Positions 11,162 to 19,697 of a stretch of DNA of 64,000 bases are shown here, piece by piece. Where the stretch lies: NCBI RefSeq assembly GCF_019145235.1, contig NZ_JAHSTV010000002.1, forward strand, positions 620,001-684,000, read 5' to 3'. The position numbers were made by a program, and so were the translations under genes. The notes below the pieces were generated by a model. The model searched no databases, was not told the DNA's origin, and saw nothing but the letters and a program-made list of their open reading frames with translations. The DNA comes from Pseudomonas farris. Its GTDB lineage: Bacteria; Pseudomonadota; Gammaproteobacteria; Pseudomonadales; Pseudomonadaceae. Numbering within the stretch: position 1 is the stretch's first letter; every line of letters begins with the position of its first letter.

Positions 11162-11189
11162 AAACAGCGACTCCAAAGAGTCGCTGTTT
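11162..11189 (-). terminator. Strong hairpin between isochorismatase gene and porin gene
   Basis: A perfect 12-bp stem (AAACAGCGACTC with GAGTCGCTGTTT) closes a four-base loop five bases beyond the stop codon of the minus-strand hydrolase. The trailing run is short (TTTC on the minus strand, TTTT on the plus). It is a probable terminator or 3' stabiliser. Confidence 0.7.
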
Positions 11190-11193
11190 TCTC

Positions 11194-11847
11194 TCAATGG
11201 CCTTCAGAGGCGTTGAACATGGTCTTGGCGTAGATCAGGCCCAGGCCATAGGCACCACCGTTGGCGATGGAGGTTTTCACCGTCTCGTCGTAAGTCTCGG
11301 TACGTGCCCAGTCACGCTGGAGTTCAAGCAAGTACTGCAACGATGTCATGGGACGGGCGCCGATCTGGATCATGCGTTGCATGGCCATTTCATGGGCCTC
11401 GGTGGTGACGTCGCCACAGGCATCGGCAATCACGTACACCTCGAAGCCCTGGTCAATCGCCGAAAGGGCCGGGCCAACGATGCACACGGAAGTCCACAGG
11501 CCGGCCAGAACGATTTTCTGCTTGCCGGCTGCGTTGACTTCGACGGCAATACGCTCGTCCTCCCAGGTGTTCATGCTGGTGCGGTCGATCACCTTGTGTT
11601 CCGGGAATACCGATTTGATTTCGTCGAAAATCGGGCCGGAAAAACTCTTCTCGGCGACGGTAGTGAGGATGGTCGATACCTTGAAGCCCCTTGCGGCCTT
11701 GGCGACAAGGGCGGCGTTGTTGCGCAGGGTGACGGCATCGATGGACTTGGTCGCAAACGACATCTGCGACTGGTGATCGATCATGATCAGGGTGTGGTCG
11801 GTCGGGGTCAGCAGGGTTTTGCCGGGAACAGCTTTTGCAATGGCCAT
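11194..11847 (-). CDS. Isochorismatase-family (YcaC-like) hydrolase
   Basis: Cysteine hydrolase of the isochorismatase fold, 217 residues. Asp24 in LIMIDHQSQ and Cys122 in GLWTSVCIVG fit the Asp-Lys-Cys catalytic set. The cis-peptide region LTSVC is represented by WTSVC. The length and the C-terminal extension after TSLQYLLELQRDWAR resemble YcaC-type members, which form octamers and whose substrates are mostly unknown amides. The ATG follows GGACATTCACC. It is transcribed away from the tctCBA genes and towards the OprD porin. A role in degrading an imported amide or carboxylate is inferred only. Confidence 0.85.
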   Translation of the reverse strand: MAIAKAVPGKTLLTPTDHTLIMIDHQSQMSFATKSIDAVTLRNNAALVAKAARGFKVSTILTTVAEKSFSGPIFDEIKSVFPEHKVIDRTSMNTWEDERIAVEVNAAGKQKIVLAGLWTSVCIVGPALSAIDQGFEVYVIADACGDVTTEAHEMAMQRMIQIGARPMTSLQYLLELQRDWARTETYDETVKTSIANGGAYGLGLIYAKTMFNASEGH

Positions 11848-12085
11848 GGTGAATGTCCTTACGGATTAAGTGAGAGGTGATTCGCGAGGCCATGGTTGCG
11901 TAGATTCGGGCGGGAATATTGAGTCGATGTGCTGTTTTTTTCGCAGGAATAGTGGCGGCAGGCAGGCCATTGAAATACCGCCAACAAACACAACTATGAC
12001 CTACGCTTATTCCAGACGCATGTTCAACGAACAGGGGTTCTTCCCTGATCGAAAACAACAAAAAACAGCTCTCGGGAGACCACTC

Positions 12086-13051
12086 ATGTTTGCATTGGCC
12101 CGTCGATTCAGCAGCAACCTCGCCGTTTTCATTACCGCCGCCGCGCTCGCCTTACCGGTTTTTGCGCTGGACACCGTCAAGTTCATGGCCCCCGGTTCGG
12201 TCGGTGGTGGATATGACCAGACTGCACGCGTCCTGGGTAAGGCGATGGTCGAGGCGAAAACGGCAAAGTCCGCTACCTTCGAGAACAAGGGCGGCGCCGG
12301 TGGGACCCTGGGCTTGGCGCAATTTGCCAACGGCACCAAGGGCGACGCCAATGCCCTGCTGGTGGTCGGCGCAATCATGGTCGCGTCCATCGAGCAGAAC
12401 AAACCGCAAATCACCTTGAAGGACGTGACGCCGATCGCCCGGCTGTTCACCGAATACAACGTGATTGCCGTGCGGGACGACTCCCCGTACAAAACCCTGG
12501 ATGACTTGCTCAAAGACTTCAAAGCCAACCCGTCCAATATCAAATGGGGCGGTGGCTCCAAGGGGTCGATCGACCACATCGGCATCGCCGAACTGGCGAG
12601 CAAAATGGACGTCCCCGTCAACAAGGTGAATTACGTGGCCTTTGCCGGTGGCGGCGAAGTCGTCGCCGCGACGCTGGGGGGCCACATCACGGTGATCACC
12701 GGCGGCTACGCCGAGCTTGCCAAATACGTGCAGTCCAAGCAGTTCCGGCTACTCGCCATTGGCGCACCCAGCCGCGTTGAAGGCATCGATGCACCGACTC
12801 TCAAAGAAAGTGGCTATGACGTGACGATCGGCAACTGGCGTGGCGTTTACGGCGCAGCGGGCCTGACGCCTGACCAGCGCAAAGAACTGACCGAAGCCGT
12901 CCTGACCGCCACCAAAAGCACTGTCTGGCAAGAAAACGTAAAAACCAATGCATGGTCACCGAGCATTCTGACCGGGGATGACTTCGGCAAATTCGTCGAA
13001 GAAGAACATGGCCGTCTGCGCGCGATGCTGGTCAAGGTCGGACTGCTTTGA
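12086..13051 (+). CDS. tctC: Tripartite tricarboxylate transporter substrate-binding protein
   Basis: Periplasmic solute-binding component, 321 residues, with a signal peptide (FSSNLAVFITAAALALPVFA). It has the Bug/TctC pattern: VKFMAPGSVGGGYDQTAR binding loop, ENKGGAGGTLG, and WGGGSKGSIDHIGIAEL. The frame is open upstream, but the ATG after GGGAGACCACTC gives the signal peptide directly. An AACAACAA tract at 12054-12061, just before the ribosome site, resembles an Hfq/Crc target, which would put uptake under carbon catabolite control. It is followed within two bases by tctB. Confidence 0.92.
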   Translation: MFALARRFSSNLAVFITAAALALPVFALDTVKFMAPGSVGGGYDQTARVLGKAMVEAKTAKSATFENKGGAGGTLGLAQFANGTKGDANALLVVGAIMVASIEQNKPQITLKDVTPIARLFTEYNVIAVRDDSPYKTLDDLLKDFKANPSNIKWGGGSKGSIDHIGIAELASKMDVPVNKVNYVAFAGGGEVVAATLGGHITVITGGYAELAKYVQSKQFRLLAIGAPSRVEGIDAPTLKESGYDVTIGNWRGVYGAAGLTPDQRKELTEAVLTATKSTVWQENVKTNAWSPSILTGDDFGKFVEEEHGRLRAMLVKVGLL

Positions 13052-13052
13052 G

Positions 13053-13544
13053 ATGGCCGGGCGCTGGAAAGTCATGCCGACCCAACTGGCGATTGGTTTA
13101 GGTGTCGTCGCCATCAGCGCGGTATTGGCGTTCGGTGCCTCGCGATTTCCTGCCGAGATGGGCTTCGTCATCATGGCGGCGTACGTCTATCCCTACGCCG
13201 TCGCGGCGTTTCTGGGCATCGTCGGTCTGTTGATGTGCTATCAGGCGCTCACCGGTGGTTTTCGCAACCTTGCCGACGACCACCAGACCACCCAGGCTCA
13301 GCCCGGCGGCAAGCTCGGCGCAACCTGGGTCACGGCGGGGCTGGTGGGGGTTGCCTTGCTCATTACCTACATCGGTTTCGTATTGGCCGCCTCATTACTG
13401 TTTGCCTGTTCTGCACGGGGTTTTGGCAGTCGTAGCCCGGTGCGGGACCTGGCCATCGGCATCGCCCTGACACTGCCGATCTACTGGCTTTTCACCGCCG
13501 GGCTAGGGGTTTCCCTTCCGCCCCTGGTCAACGCCTGGATCTGA
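13053..13544 (+). CDS. tctB: Tripartite tricarboxylate transporter small membrane subunit
   Basis: TctB-type subunit of 163 residues with four predicted membrane helices (roughly residues 8-25, 38-60, 90-125 and 132-155). Residue similarity is low in this family, so the call rests on size, topology and position between the binding protein and TctA. The ATG is one base after the tctC stop. An alternative upstream frame exists inside tctC but lacks a ribosome site. Confidence 0.85.
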   Translation: MAGRWKVMPTQLAIGLGVVAISAVLAFGASRFPAEMGFVIMAAYVYPYAVAAFLGIVGLLMCYQALTGGFRNLADDHQTTQAQPGGKLGATWVTAGLVGVALLITYIGFVLAASLLFACSARGFGSRSPVRDLAIGIALTLPIYWLFTAGLGVSLPPLVNAWI

Positions 13545-13568
13545 TCCGGGCCGAAGGAGGTCGACAAG

Positions 13569-15077
13569 GTGGACATTCTCTCGAGTCTGGCAACCGGCTT
13601 CGGTGCCGCGTTGGCGCCGATCAATCTGATGTGGGGTTTTATCGGCTGCCTGCTGGGCACCGCGATCGGTGTTTTGCCGGGGATCGGGCCGGCGCTGACT
13701 GTGGCGTTGCTGCTGCCGATTACCGCCAAGGTCGATCCTACCGGGGCGCTGATCATGTTCGCCGGTATCTATTACGGCGCTCAGTTTGGCGGCTCGACCA
13801 CCTCGATTCTGCTCAACACCCCGGGGGAATCGTCCTCCATGGTCACGGCCCTGGAAGGCAATCTCATGGCCCGCAACGGGCGGGCAGGCCCGGCGTTGGC
13901 GACGGCGGCGATAGGTTCATTCGTGGCCGGCACCATCGCGACGATCTTGCTGACCCTGTTCGCCCCCCTCGTGGCCACGCTGGCGCTGAAGTTCGGGCCG
14001 GCGGAGTATTTCGCGATTCTGGTGCTGGCCTTCACCACGGTGTCGGCGGTGCTCGGTGCGTCGATGCTGCGCGGCTTTGCCTCATTGGGGATCGGGCTGA
14101 CCATCGGCTTGATCGGCCTGGACTCGACCTCGGGCATTGCCCGCTACACCATGGAGGTGCCCGAACTGGTCGATGGCATTGAGGTCGTGCTGGTGGCGGT
14201 CGGTTTGTTTGCCGTCGGTGAGGCCTTGTACAGCGTGCTCTACCAAAAGGAAGAAACGGGCAGCCGACATCGCCTGACCTCGTTGTGGATGACCCGTGCC
14301 GACTGGAAACGCTCGGTTCCCGCGTGGCTACGGGGCACCTTGATCGGTTTTCCCTTTGGCTCGATTCCGGCTGGTGGCGCGGAAATTCCGACGTTCCTGT
14401 CTTATTCGACCGAACGCAAACTCAGCAAGTACCCGAAAGAGTTCGCGGCCAGCAAAGGAGAGGGCGCCATCGAAGGTGTCGCCGGCCCCGAGGCGGCCAA
14501 CAACGCCAGCGCCACCGGTTCTCTGGTGCCGCTGCTGACCCTGGGCATACCGACCTCTGCCACGGCGGCGATCCTGTTGGCCGCATTCCAGAACTACAAC
14601 CTGCAACCGGGGCCGTTGCTGTTCCAGACCTCGGGCGAGCTGGTCTGGACGCTGGTGGCTTCGCTGTACATCGGCAACGCCATCCTGTTGGTGCTGAACC
14701 TGCCGTTGGTGGGCCTGTGGGTCAAGCTCCTGCAAATTCCACGACCGTACCTGAACGCCGGCATTCTGGTGTTCGCCACCATCGGCGTGTACGGCATGCG
14801 CCACTCAACGTTCGACTTGTTTCTGATGCTGGGCATCGGTTGGGCCGGGGTATTGATGCGGCGTTTCGATTTCCCCGTCGCCCCGGTGATCGTCGGCATG
14901 CTGCTGGGGCCGATGGCGGAAAAACAACTACGCAACGCCTTGTCCATCAGCCAGGGCGACTGGATGATATTTGTGACACAACCCATCGCGGCGTCGGTCC
15001 TGGTGCTGACGCTGTTGGTGTTGCTGGTTCCGTATCTGCTGCATAAACGCGGCATTAAATTGCATGAGGACGATTGA
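13569..15077 (+). CDS. tctA: Tripartite tricarboxylate transporter permease TctA
   Basis: Large membrane permease, 502 residues, of the TctA family. It has about a dozen hydrophobic helices and the two conserved glycine-rich loops, [19 protein letters not shown] near residue 30 and [11 protein letters not shown] near 265, plus [15 protein letters not shown]. It uses a GTG start eight bases after a strong AAGGAGG. Together with TctC and TctB it forms a cation-driven importer for citrate-like or related carboxylates. The exact ligand cannot be deduced. Confidence 0.93.
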   Translation: MDILSSLATGFGAALAPINLMWGFIGCLLGTAIGVLPGIGPALTVALLLPITAKVDPTGALIMFAGIYYGAQFGGSTTSILLNTPGESSSMVTALEGNLMARNGRAGPALATAAIGSFVAGTIATILLTLFAPLVATLALKFGPAEYFAILVLAFTTVSAVLGASMLRGFASLGIGLTIGLIGLDSTSGIARYTMEVPELVDGIEVVLVAVGLFAVGEALYSVLYQKEETGSRHRLTSLWMTRADWKRSVPAWLRGTLIGFPFGSIPAGGAEIPTFLSYSTERKLSKYPKEFAASKGEGAIEGVAGPEAANNASATGSLVPLLTLGIPTSATAAILLAAFQNYNLQPGPLLFQTSGELVWTLVASLYIGNAILLVLNLPLVGLWVKLLQIPRPYLNAGILVFATIGVYGMRHSTFDLFLMLGIGWAGVLMRRFDFPVAPVIVGMLLGPMAEKQLRNALSISQGDWMIFVTQPIAASVLVLTLLVLLVPYLLHKRGIKLHEDD

Positions 15078-15082
15078 GCGCC

Positions 15083-15112
15083 GATCGTTCCCACGCGATC
15101 GTAGGAACGATC
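15083..15112 (+). terminator. Hairpin after tctA
   Basis: GATCGTTCC pairs with GGAACGATC across a 12-base loop (itself containing GCGATCG), six bases after the tctA stop. There is no long T run. The sequence type (GATCGTTCCCACGC) recurs in Pseudomonas intergenic regions, so it may be a repeat serving as a terminator. Confidence 0.6.
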
Positions 15113-15260
15113 AACTTTATGGCGCACAACTTTCCAAGACGTTTCCTACAACGTACCCTGTTGCCGCGTTTCGGTATCGACCCCTATAGTTCGGACTCGC
15201 GGAAAACACCGCGAACGACCTTGGCCGGTCGATCACCCAAAACGCATCAGCGTCATTGTT

Positions 15261-15409
15261 CAGACCGTTTTATGTCTGGATATCGTGTTATGGCAGCTGT
15301 GCGCGGGACACCCTCGGGTGTGCCGGATCTAATGGGTGCCGGTCGGCCAACCCGCACACAGCCGCCACCTTTTTCGCTTGGCCGCGAACGGTGGTTGCTC
15401 TATTTGGAG
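15261..15409 (+). ncRNA. Candidate structured 5' leader RNA with alternative pairings
   Basis: A hairpin CAGAC/GTCTG (15261-15278) comes first. Then GGCAGCTGTGCGCGGG (15292-15307) pairs with CCCGCACACAGCCGCC (15351-15366) at 14 of 16 positions, enclosing a CUCG-capped hairpin (15308-15321) and another weak arm. The 3' strand of that stem can instead pair downstream: 15360-15369 with 15390-15399 (nine of ten, one wobble), enclosing TTCGC/GCGAA (15373-15377 with 15384-15388). The second structure ends five bases before the TTGGAG ribosome site of the next gene. Mutually exclusive pairing suggests a regulatory switch, but the ligand or trigger is unknown. Confidence 0.5.
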
Positions 15410-15417
15410 TTACACCC

Positions 15418-15720
15418 ATGTTCGACCAAGTCATGCCTCGCTACCTCCCCATCGACACCTACGACGCTGAAACCCCAGTGCTTTTCATCAACACCCACAA
15501 AGAACTCAGCGACATGGCCGCTTGCGCCATGCACCGCTTCACCGTGGTTCGCGATCTGACCGACACCTTGTCCAGCCTTAACCTCAACGGCATTTCCGAC
15601 TGCGATTTGACCCGTGTTACCCGGGCGGTGCATCTGCTGATGCGCGAAGGTTGCGCAATACTGGATGTGATTCAGGCTCGGGCGTTGCAGCGGGAGGAGG
15701 GGTTCAAGACTGCTGTTTAG
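15418..15720 (+). CDS. Small protein of unknown function behind a structured leader
   Basis: Encodes 100 residues, opening MFDQVMPRYLPIDTYDAE, with no signal peptide or membrane segment. The C-terminal half (DTLSSLNLNGISDCDLTRV onward) looks like two amphipathic helices and ends in a short charged tail. I do not recognise a family. The ATG follows TTGGAG by eight bases. The frame is open upstream to 15256, but that part overlaps the structured leader and is unlikely to be translated. REP elements follow directly. Confidence 0.7.
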   Translation: MFDQVMPRYLPIDTYDAETPVLFINTHKELSDMAACAMHRFTVVRDLTDTLSSLNLNGISDCDLTRVTRAVHLLMREGCAILDVIQARALQREEGFKTAV

Positions 15721-15739
15721 CGGTGTAGCGACGGACGCC

Positions 15740-15896
15740 TTCGCGAGCAAGCCCGCTCCCACACTGGATTTTCTGTGAACACATTATTTGTCCACGCCAG
15801 CGAGCAAATGTGGGAGCGGGCTTGCTCGCGAAGGCGGTGGCCCACCAGCATTAATGTCGACTGACACTCCCTCTTCGCGAGCAAGCCCGCTCCCAC
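15740..15896. repeat. Cluster of three REP half-sites
   Basis: Half-sites lie at 15740-15762 (TTCGCG orientation), 15810-15832 (GTGGGAGCGG orientation) and 15874-15896 (TTCGCG orientation). The last two form an 87-bp inverted pair of the same design as those at 489-576 and 17446-17533. The cluster fills the gap between two convergent genes, where REP hairpins often protect mRNA ends. Confidence 0.9.
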
Positions 15897-15929
15897 ATTG
15901 ATTGTGCATAACTGACTGGCATTAACCTT

Positions 15930-16709
15930 TCATCCCTGGGGTTTACGCGAGGCGAACACCTCTTTCAGAACAGGCACAGCAGACATCGCTTTCGGCCACC
16001 CGACGTAAAACGCCAGGTGCGTGATGACCTCGGCGGCTTGGGTTTGGGTCAGGCCGTTGTCCATCGCTCGGTTCAAGTGAAAGGGCAGTTGCGCCACCTG
16101 GCCTTGGGCTGTAAGAGCTGCAACGGTGATCAGGCTTCTGTCCCTTGGCGTCAGGTCAGTCTTGCGCCACAGATCGCCAAACAGAACGTCATTGGTGTAC
16201 GCGGCCAGTTGTGGCGCCACGTCCCCGATTGACGCCTCGACGGCGGCTTTGCGTTTGGTTTCGCTGGCAGGGTCCAGCGTCAGCGGTTCAGAGGAGGGCG
16301 GCAGGATCTGCTCAGCCGTCAGGCCTCGATCTGTAAACACTTTATTCGCCACGCCGGCGGCTGACATTGCGTTGGGCCAGCCGGAGTAGAACGCGAGATG
16401 GGTGATGAGGGCGCTGATCTCGCTGGGCTTGAGGCCGTTGTCGAGCCCCAGGTTGAAGTGCCCTGTGAGTTGCGCGGATTGCCCGTTGGCCAGGAGCGCG
16501 GCAATCGTGATGAGGCTGCGATCCCGGGGCGCCAATTCCTGGCGTTTCCACACCTCGCCGAACAGCAGCTCAGTCGTATAAGTGTAGAGCTGGGGTGTCG
16601 CTTCCTGAACATCCGGTGAAGGTTTGGGCGCAGGTTTGGCACTCCCCTGATTGCCTTCGCCCCACGCGGAAAAGAACAGCGTGGCGAGTGTGGCAGCGAA
16701 CAGCTTCAT
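15930..16709 (-). CDS. Exported protein with two carboxymuconolactone decarboxylase domains
   Basis: 259 residues: a signal-like N-terminus (MKLFAATLATLFFSAWG), a Pro/Ala linker, then two tandem CMD-fold units (about residues 40-125 and 160-255). The units share TELLFGEVW/NDVLFGDLW, LAPRDRSLITIAAL/LTPRDRSLITVAAL and ITHLAFYSGWPNAMSA/ITHLAFYVGWPKAMSA. The AhpD-type CxxC peroxidase motif is absent, so it resembles the gamma-carboxymuconolactone decarboxylase branch. The start was chosen at the ATG eight bases after GGAGG; a longer frame reaches 16754. Periplasmic location is unusual for this fold. Function unknown. Confidence 0.8.
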   Translation of the reverse strand: MKLFAATLATLFFSAWGEGNQGSAKPAPKPSPDVQEATPQLYTYTTELLFGEVWKRQELAPRDRSLITIAALLANGQSAQLTGHFNLGLDNGLKPSEISALITHLAFYSGWPNAMSAAGVANKVFTDRGLTAEQILPPSSEPLTLDPASETKRKAAVEASIGDVAPQLAAYTNDVLFGDLWRKTDLTPRDRSLITVAALTAQGQVAQLPFHLNRAMDNGLTQTQAAEVITHLAFYVGWPKAMSAVPVLKEVFASRKPQG

Positions 16710-16892
16710 GACATCGACCTCCAGGTTGTCTGGCGCCTGATGGCAGCCACTCATCTTTCACATACTAAAGAAAGTGGATAGATCGATTAAGGCCAATAAG
16801 CTGCATGGAGTCATGAGGTGGGCTCATCAATTGAGCCCACGTTTGAAACCGATCGCAGCCCAGCGCCTATTCACTGCCTTGTCACGCAAAAT

Positions 16893-17324
16893 TCAGAAGC
16901 GGAACGCTTGTCGTCCTACCAGTAGCCATTTGCCTTGCTGTTTCTGCCAGATCTGGAAGTTCTCGATTTCCGTCGGAACGATCTCTTCACCCTTGATGGC
17001 TTGTGCCGAAAAATGATGCCGGACCAACGCCACATCACCCGACAGAGTAATGGTCTGCCCCTGCATTTCCAGCGTCTTGAAAGCGCTTTTTCCGGTTTCG
17101 ATGTCGGCGATGAACGCTTTCTTGTCCTGGATTTTCCCGCTGGAATGGCCGTAGGTGAGGTTGTCAGCGGTGAGCGCATTCAGTTGGGGAATGTTCTTGT
17201 GCAGCATGGCTTGCGTCAGATGGTCCACCGCTACGGCAACTTCCTTCTCACCCGATGAGGGGGCTGCTATTACATAGCCGCTGAAGAGGCACAAGAAGCC
17301 GATAAGCAATTTCGTTTTTTTCAT
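16893..17324 (-). CDS. Exported SnoaL/NTF2-like (DUF4440-type) protein
   Basis: 143 residues with a signal peptide (KLLIGFLCLFSGYVIAA). A single cone-shaped NTF2-like domain follows: VAVDHLTQAMLHKN, LNALTADNLTYGHSSGKI, and the final strands ENFQIWQKQQGKWLLVGRQA. This pattern is typical of DUF4440 proteins, whose roles are mostly undefined. The ATG follows AAGGAAAA. It stands alone between REP sequences and the exported CMD gene. Confidence 0.75.
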   Translation of the reverse strand: MKKTKLLIGFLCLFSGYVIAAPSSGEKEVAVAVDHLTQAMLHKNIPQLNALTADNLTYGHSSGKIQDKKAFIADIETGKSAFKTLEMQGQTITLSGDVALVRHHFSAQAIKGEEIVPTEIENFQIWQKQQGKWLLVGRQAFRF

Positions 17325-17690
17325 GAATATTTTTCCTTGTTGTTATGGAGATGACAGACGAGAGACAGCCGCCTCATCTGTCATCGTACAACTTAGCAGA
17401 TTTTTGTTGCTGGATGCATCCAGTCAGTCAATGAAACGCAATCCTGTGGGAGCGGGCTTGCTCGCGAAGACGACGGCACATTCAACATTGATGTCGCCTG
17501 ACACATCGCTTTCGCGAGCAAGCCCGCTCCCACAGGTTCCGCTCCCGCGAGTACCTCTGGTGCCGCTTTTCATCACTTCATCATCTGCTTGGAACTCCCC
17601 GCCAGACACCCTCGTCATCTGCAATGAAGCACTACCGCGGACACCCCGCGGCCACTTCCTGACGTGTTCATTACGAAGGCGATGGATGAC
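17325..17690. other. Intergenic region with REP pair and possible stress promoter
   Basis: Holds the REP pair at 17446-17533. Further on, GGAACTC at 17591-17597 followed after 17 bases by TCATC (17615-17619) loosely resembles an AlgU/sigma-E promoter for the stress operon that begins at 17691. No gene is supported here: the open frames on both strands run through the repeat. Confidence 0.4.
17446..17533. repeat. Bipartite REP element (inverted half-sites)
   Basis: Arms at 17446-17468 and 17511-17533 in opposite orientation. The spacer contains TCAACATTGATGTCGCCTGA, matching the element at 489-576 almost base for base, so the whole 88-bp unit, not only the arms, is the repeated entity. Confidence 0.9.
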
Positions 17691-18332
17691 ATGACTATTC
17701 CAGATAGCAGAACCGGACAACCGGATGCCCCTCGGGATCCCGCAGGCTCCGAACAAAACTTTCAGCATTTAAAGGAGGAGGTTACCGAAGCGATAGGCGG
17801 TGCACGGCATCAGGCCGATGAGCAGTTCGGCCAGTACCGCGATACCGCAGCGGATCAGATTGAAGCACTGGCCAGAGGCGCCCAGTCAGTCGTTTCCGAG
17901 ATCAGGACGAACGATACGTTTGGGATGTCCGATTACCTGGCAGACATGGCCGACAGCATGAGCAGCCTGGCGGGAAAACTGCGCAGCAAAAGCGCCGAAG
18001 AACTTCTGCACGATGGCGCTGACCTGGCACGGGACAATCCGGGGCTGTTCATTGTCGGCAGCATCGCGGTGGGGTTCGGTCTGTCGCGGTTCCTGAAAGC
18101 AGGCACGGCGACTATGCCGACAACCACCGACCGTGAGTTCGCTGCCCAGAGCAGCGCAGCCACGTTCACTGGCGATGGCTCGCAAGGACTTTATGAAACG
18201 TCGATGCCGCCCGGAGGCGAGCTGTCGCCCGGGTTGGCCTCTAGCATCACGCCGTCCTCGCCGAGCGCGCCCGACCATCGTGGCGATACTTCCTCAATGC
18301 CGGGGTCCAGCCCCTTCTCAGGAGAACGGTGA
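17691..18332 (+). CDS. Nutrient-deprivation-type stress protein, first gene of an envelope operon
   Basis: About 213 residues. The N-terminal half is helical and charged (HLKEEVTEAIGGARHQADEQ, then IEALARGAQSVVSEI) and resembles an apolipoprotein-like or ElaB/YqjD-like coil. One membrane-spanning segment (PGLFIVGSIAVGFGLSRFL) sits near residue 120 and the C-terminus is Ser/Pro-rich and disordered. Proteins of this layout are annotated in Pseudomonas as nutrient deprivation-induced. The start is uncertain: ATGs at 17664, 17682 and 17691 are in frame, and 17691 was preferred. The last base is shared with the next gene's ATG. Confidence 0.7.
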   Translation: MTIPDSRTGQPDAPRDPAGSEQNFQHLKEEVTEAIGGARHQADEQFGQYRDTAADQIEALARGAQSVVSEIRTNDTFGMSDYLADMADSMSSLAGKLRSKSAEELLHDGADLARDNPGLFIVGSIAVGFGLSRFLKAGTATMPTTTDREFAAQSSAATFTGDGSQGLYETSMPPGGELSPGLASSITPSSPSAPDHRGDTSSMPGSSPFSGER

Positions 18333-18775
18333 TGAACAGAGAAGATCCAGAACTACAACGCACACCCCCCGTCACACCGTCGGTCACGACGGCTGATCAT
18401 GACGCTTCCGTGGTCGGTTTATTGCGGCAGTTAACTCGGGAAGTACCGGCGTTATTCACCAAGGAGCTGGCGTTGGCCAAGGTGGAATTGCAGGCCAGCC
18501 TGACGACATTGAAAGCAGGGATTGCCGGGGTCGCCGGCGGCGCCATTGTGCTGCTCGCCGGGTTCATCATTCTGCTGATGGCGGTCGTCTATGCCTTGAG
18601 CCTGGTGATGGCGCCCTGGCTGGCCGCGCTGATTGTCGGCGTCGTGGTGATGGTCATCGGGTTCGTGATGCTGCAGGCAGGCAAAAAACAATTCGAGCCT
18701 TCCCACTTCAAGCCTGATCGCACCCTGGACGCGCTGAACAAAGACCAGGAAGCCCTGCGGAGGAAAGTGTCATGA
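18332..18775 (+). CDS. Phage-holin-family (DUF1469/YqjE-like) membrane protein
   Basis: 147 residues. The helix with LTREVPALFTKELALAKVELQ is the signature start of the Phage_holin_3_6/YqjE family. Two adjacent membrane helices (about residues 65-90 and 95-120) and a charged C-terminal tail follow. Despite the name these are chromosomal envelope proteins, not phage lysis proteins. The ATG overlaps the upstream TGA (TGATG) after a GGAGAACG site, and the TGA overlaps the downstream ATG, so the three genes are translationally coupled. Confidence 0.85.
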   Translation: MNREDPELQRTPPVTPSVTTADHDASVVGLLRQLTREVPALFTKELALAKVELQASLTTLKAGIAGVAGGAIVLLAGFIILLMAVVYALSLVMAPWLAALIVGVVVMVIGFVMLQAGKKQFEPSHFKPDRTLDALNKDQEALRRKVS

Positions 18776-19602
18776 ACCGAGAATTCGAAACCGAAGCGGC
18801 CAAGAGCCCGGAAACCATCGAGCGTGAAATCGATGCGCAACGGGAGAACATCGGGCATATCGTCGACGCGCTGGAAAGCAAGTTCACCCCCGGCCAGATG
18901 TTCGATCAGGCGCTGCTGATGATGCAAAGCAACGGCTCGACCTTCCTGACCAATCTGGGCACCAGTGTGCGCAACAACCCCGTGCCCGCGGTGCTGACTT
19001 CGGTCGGGCTGATGTGGTTGATGATGAGCCAGAATCGTCCGCCAACGCCCAGGGAATATCGCGTCGAGCCGCAGCCGGATGTCGACTGGGCCGATGACGT
19101 GGGTGAAGGGCTCTCCGAGGGTTTGGACAGCGCCCGACAGCGTCTGCACAACACCACCGATTCGCTGAAGGACAGCTATCAGGCGGTCAAAGGTAAGGCA
19201 GCGCACCTGAGCGATAGCCTGCATGCGAAGACCGATCAGCTCAGTCATACCGTCCATGACACCAGTGATCGCCTGGCGCGCAGGACTCATGAAATGAGCG
19301 ACCAGTTCAGTCATCTGCTCAAGGAGCAACCACTGCTGATGGCTGCGATGGGTATTGCGGTGGGCGCGTTGCTGGGCGCGGCGTTACCGACCACCGAAAC
19401 AGAGCGCCGTTATCTGGGCAGGACCAGCGCAAGCCTCACCGGCAAGGTCAAACAGCAAGCACGGGAGGGCTATGAGGCGGTGCGCGAAAAGGTGATGGAA
19501 ACCACAGAGCCCCACGAGGCAATCGCTGGAGAAACGGGCGAGATGCGCAAGACCGCGTCCGAAACCTCAGCCGACCTGTCGCGTGGGCTGGGAACTTCTT
19601 GA
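18772..19602 (+). CDS. DUF3618 domain membrane-associated protein
   Basis: 276 residues. The opening KSPETIEREIDAQRENIGHI followed by DALESKFTPGQMFDQAL is the DUF3618 signature. A hydrophobic segment (PVPAVLTSVGLMWLMM) lies near residue 75. Then come long amphipathic repeats (DSLKDSYQAVKGKAAHLSDS, HDTSDRLARRTHEMSDQFS) like LEA or apolipoprotein coils, and a second hydrophobic stretch (LLMAAMGIAVGALLGAALP) near residue 190. It is the last gene of the coupled trio. Probably a membrane-tethered stress coil; its biochemical activity is unknown. Confidence 0.82.
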   Translation: MNREFETEAAKSPETIEREIDAQRENIGHIVDALESKFTPGQMFDQALLMMQSNGSTFLTNLGTSVRNNPVPAVLTSVGLMWLMMSQNRPPTPREYRVEPQPDVDWADDVGEGLSEGLDSARQRLHNTTDSLKDSYQAVKGKAAHLSDSLHAKTDQLSHTVHDTSDRLARRTHEMSDQFSHLLKEQPLLMAAMGIAVGALLGAALPTTETERRYLGRTSASLTGKVKQQAREGYEAVREKVMETTEPHEAIAGETGEMRKTASETSADLSRGLGTS

Positions 19603-19697
19603 CAGGTATCAGGGCAAGGCGGGAGGTCTGATGCACAGACGTCCCGTCGAGCCCGGTTTGTCGACGCCAATCAGACACCATGACGAGGTACACCATC

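Noticed and set aside
15256..15417. N-terminal extension of the small protein or an overlapping leader peptide
   Set aside because: The extension coincides with strongly base-paired RNA, and the ATG at 15418 has its own ribosome site; a leader peptide from the ATG near 15272 remains possible but lacks such a site.
18332..18775. Prophage lysis cassette (holin-like gene)
   Set aside because: The protein is of the chromosomal YqjE/DUF1469 type; no endolysin, spanin or phage structural genes are nearby.
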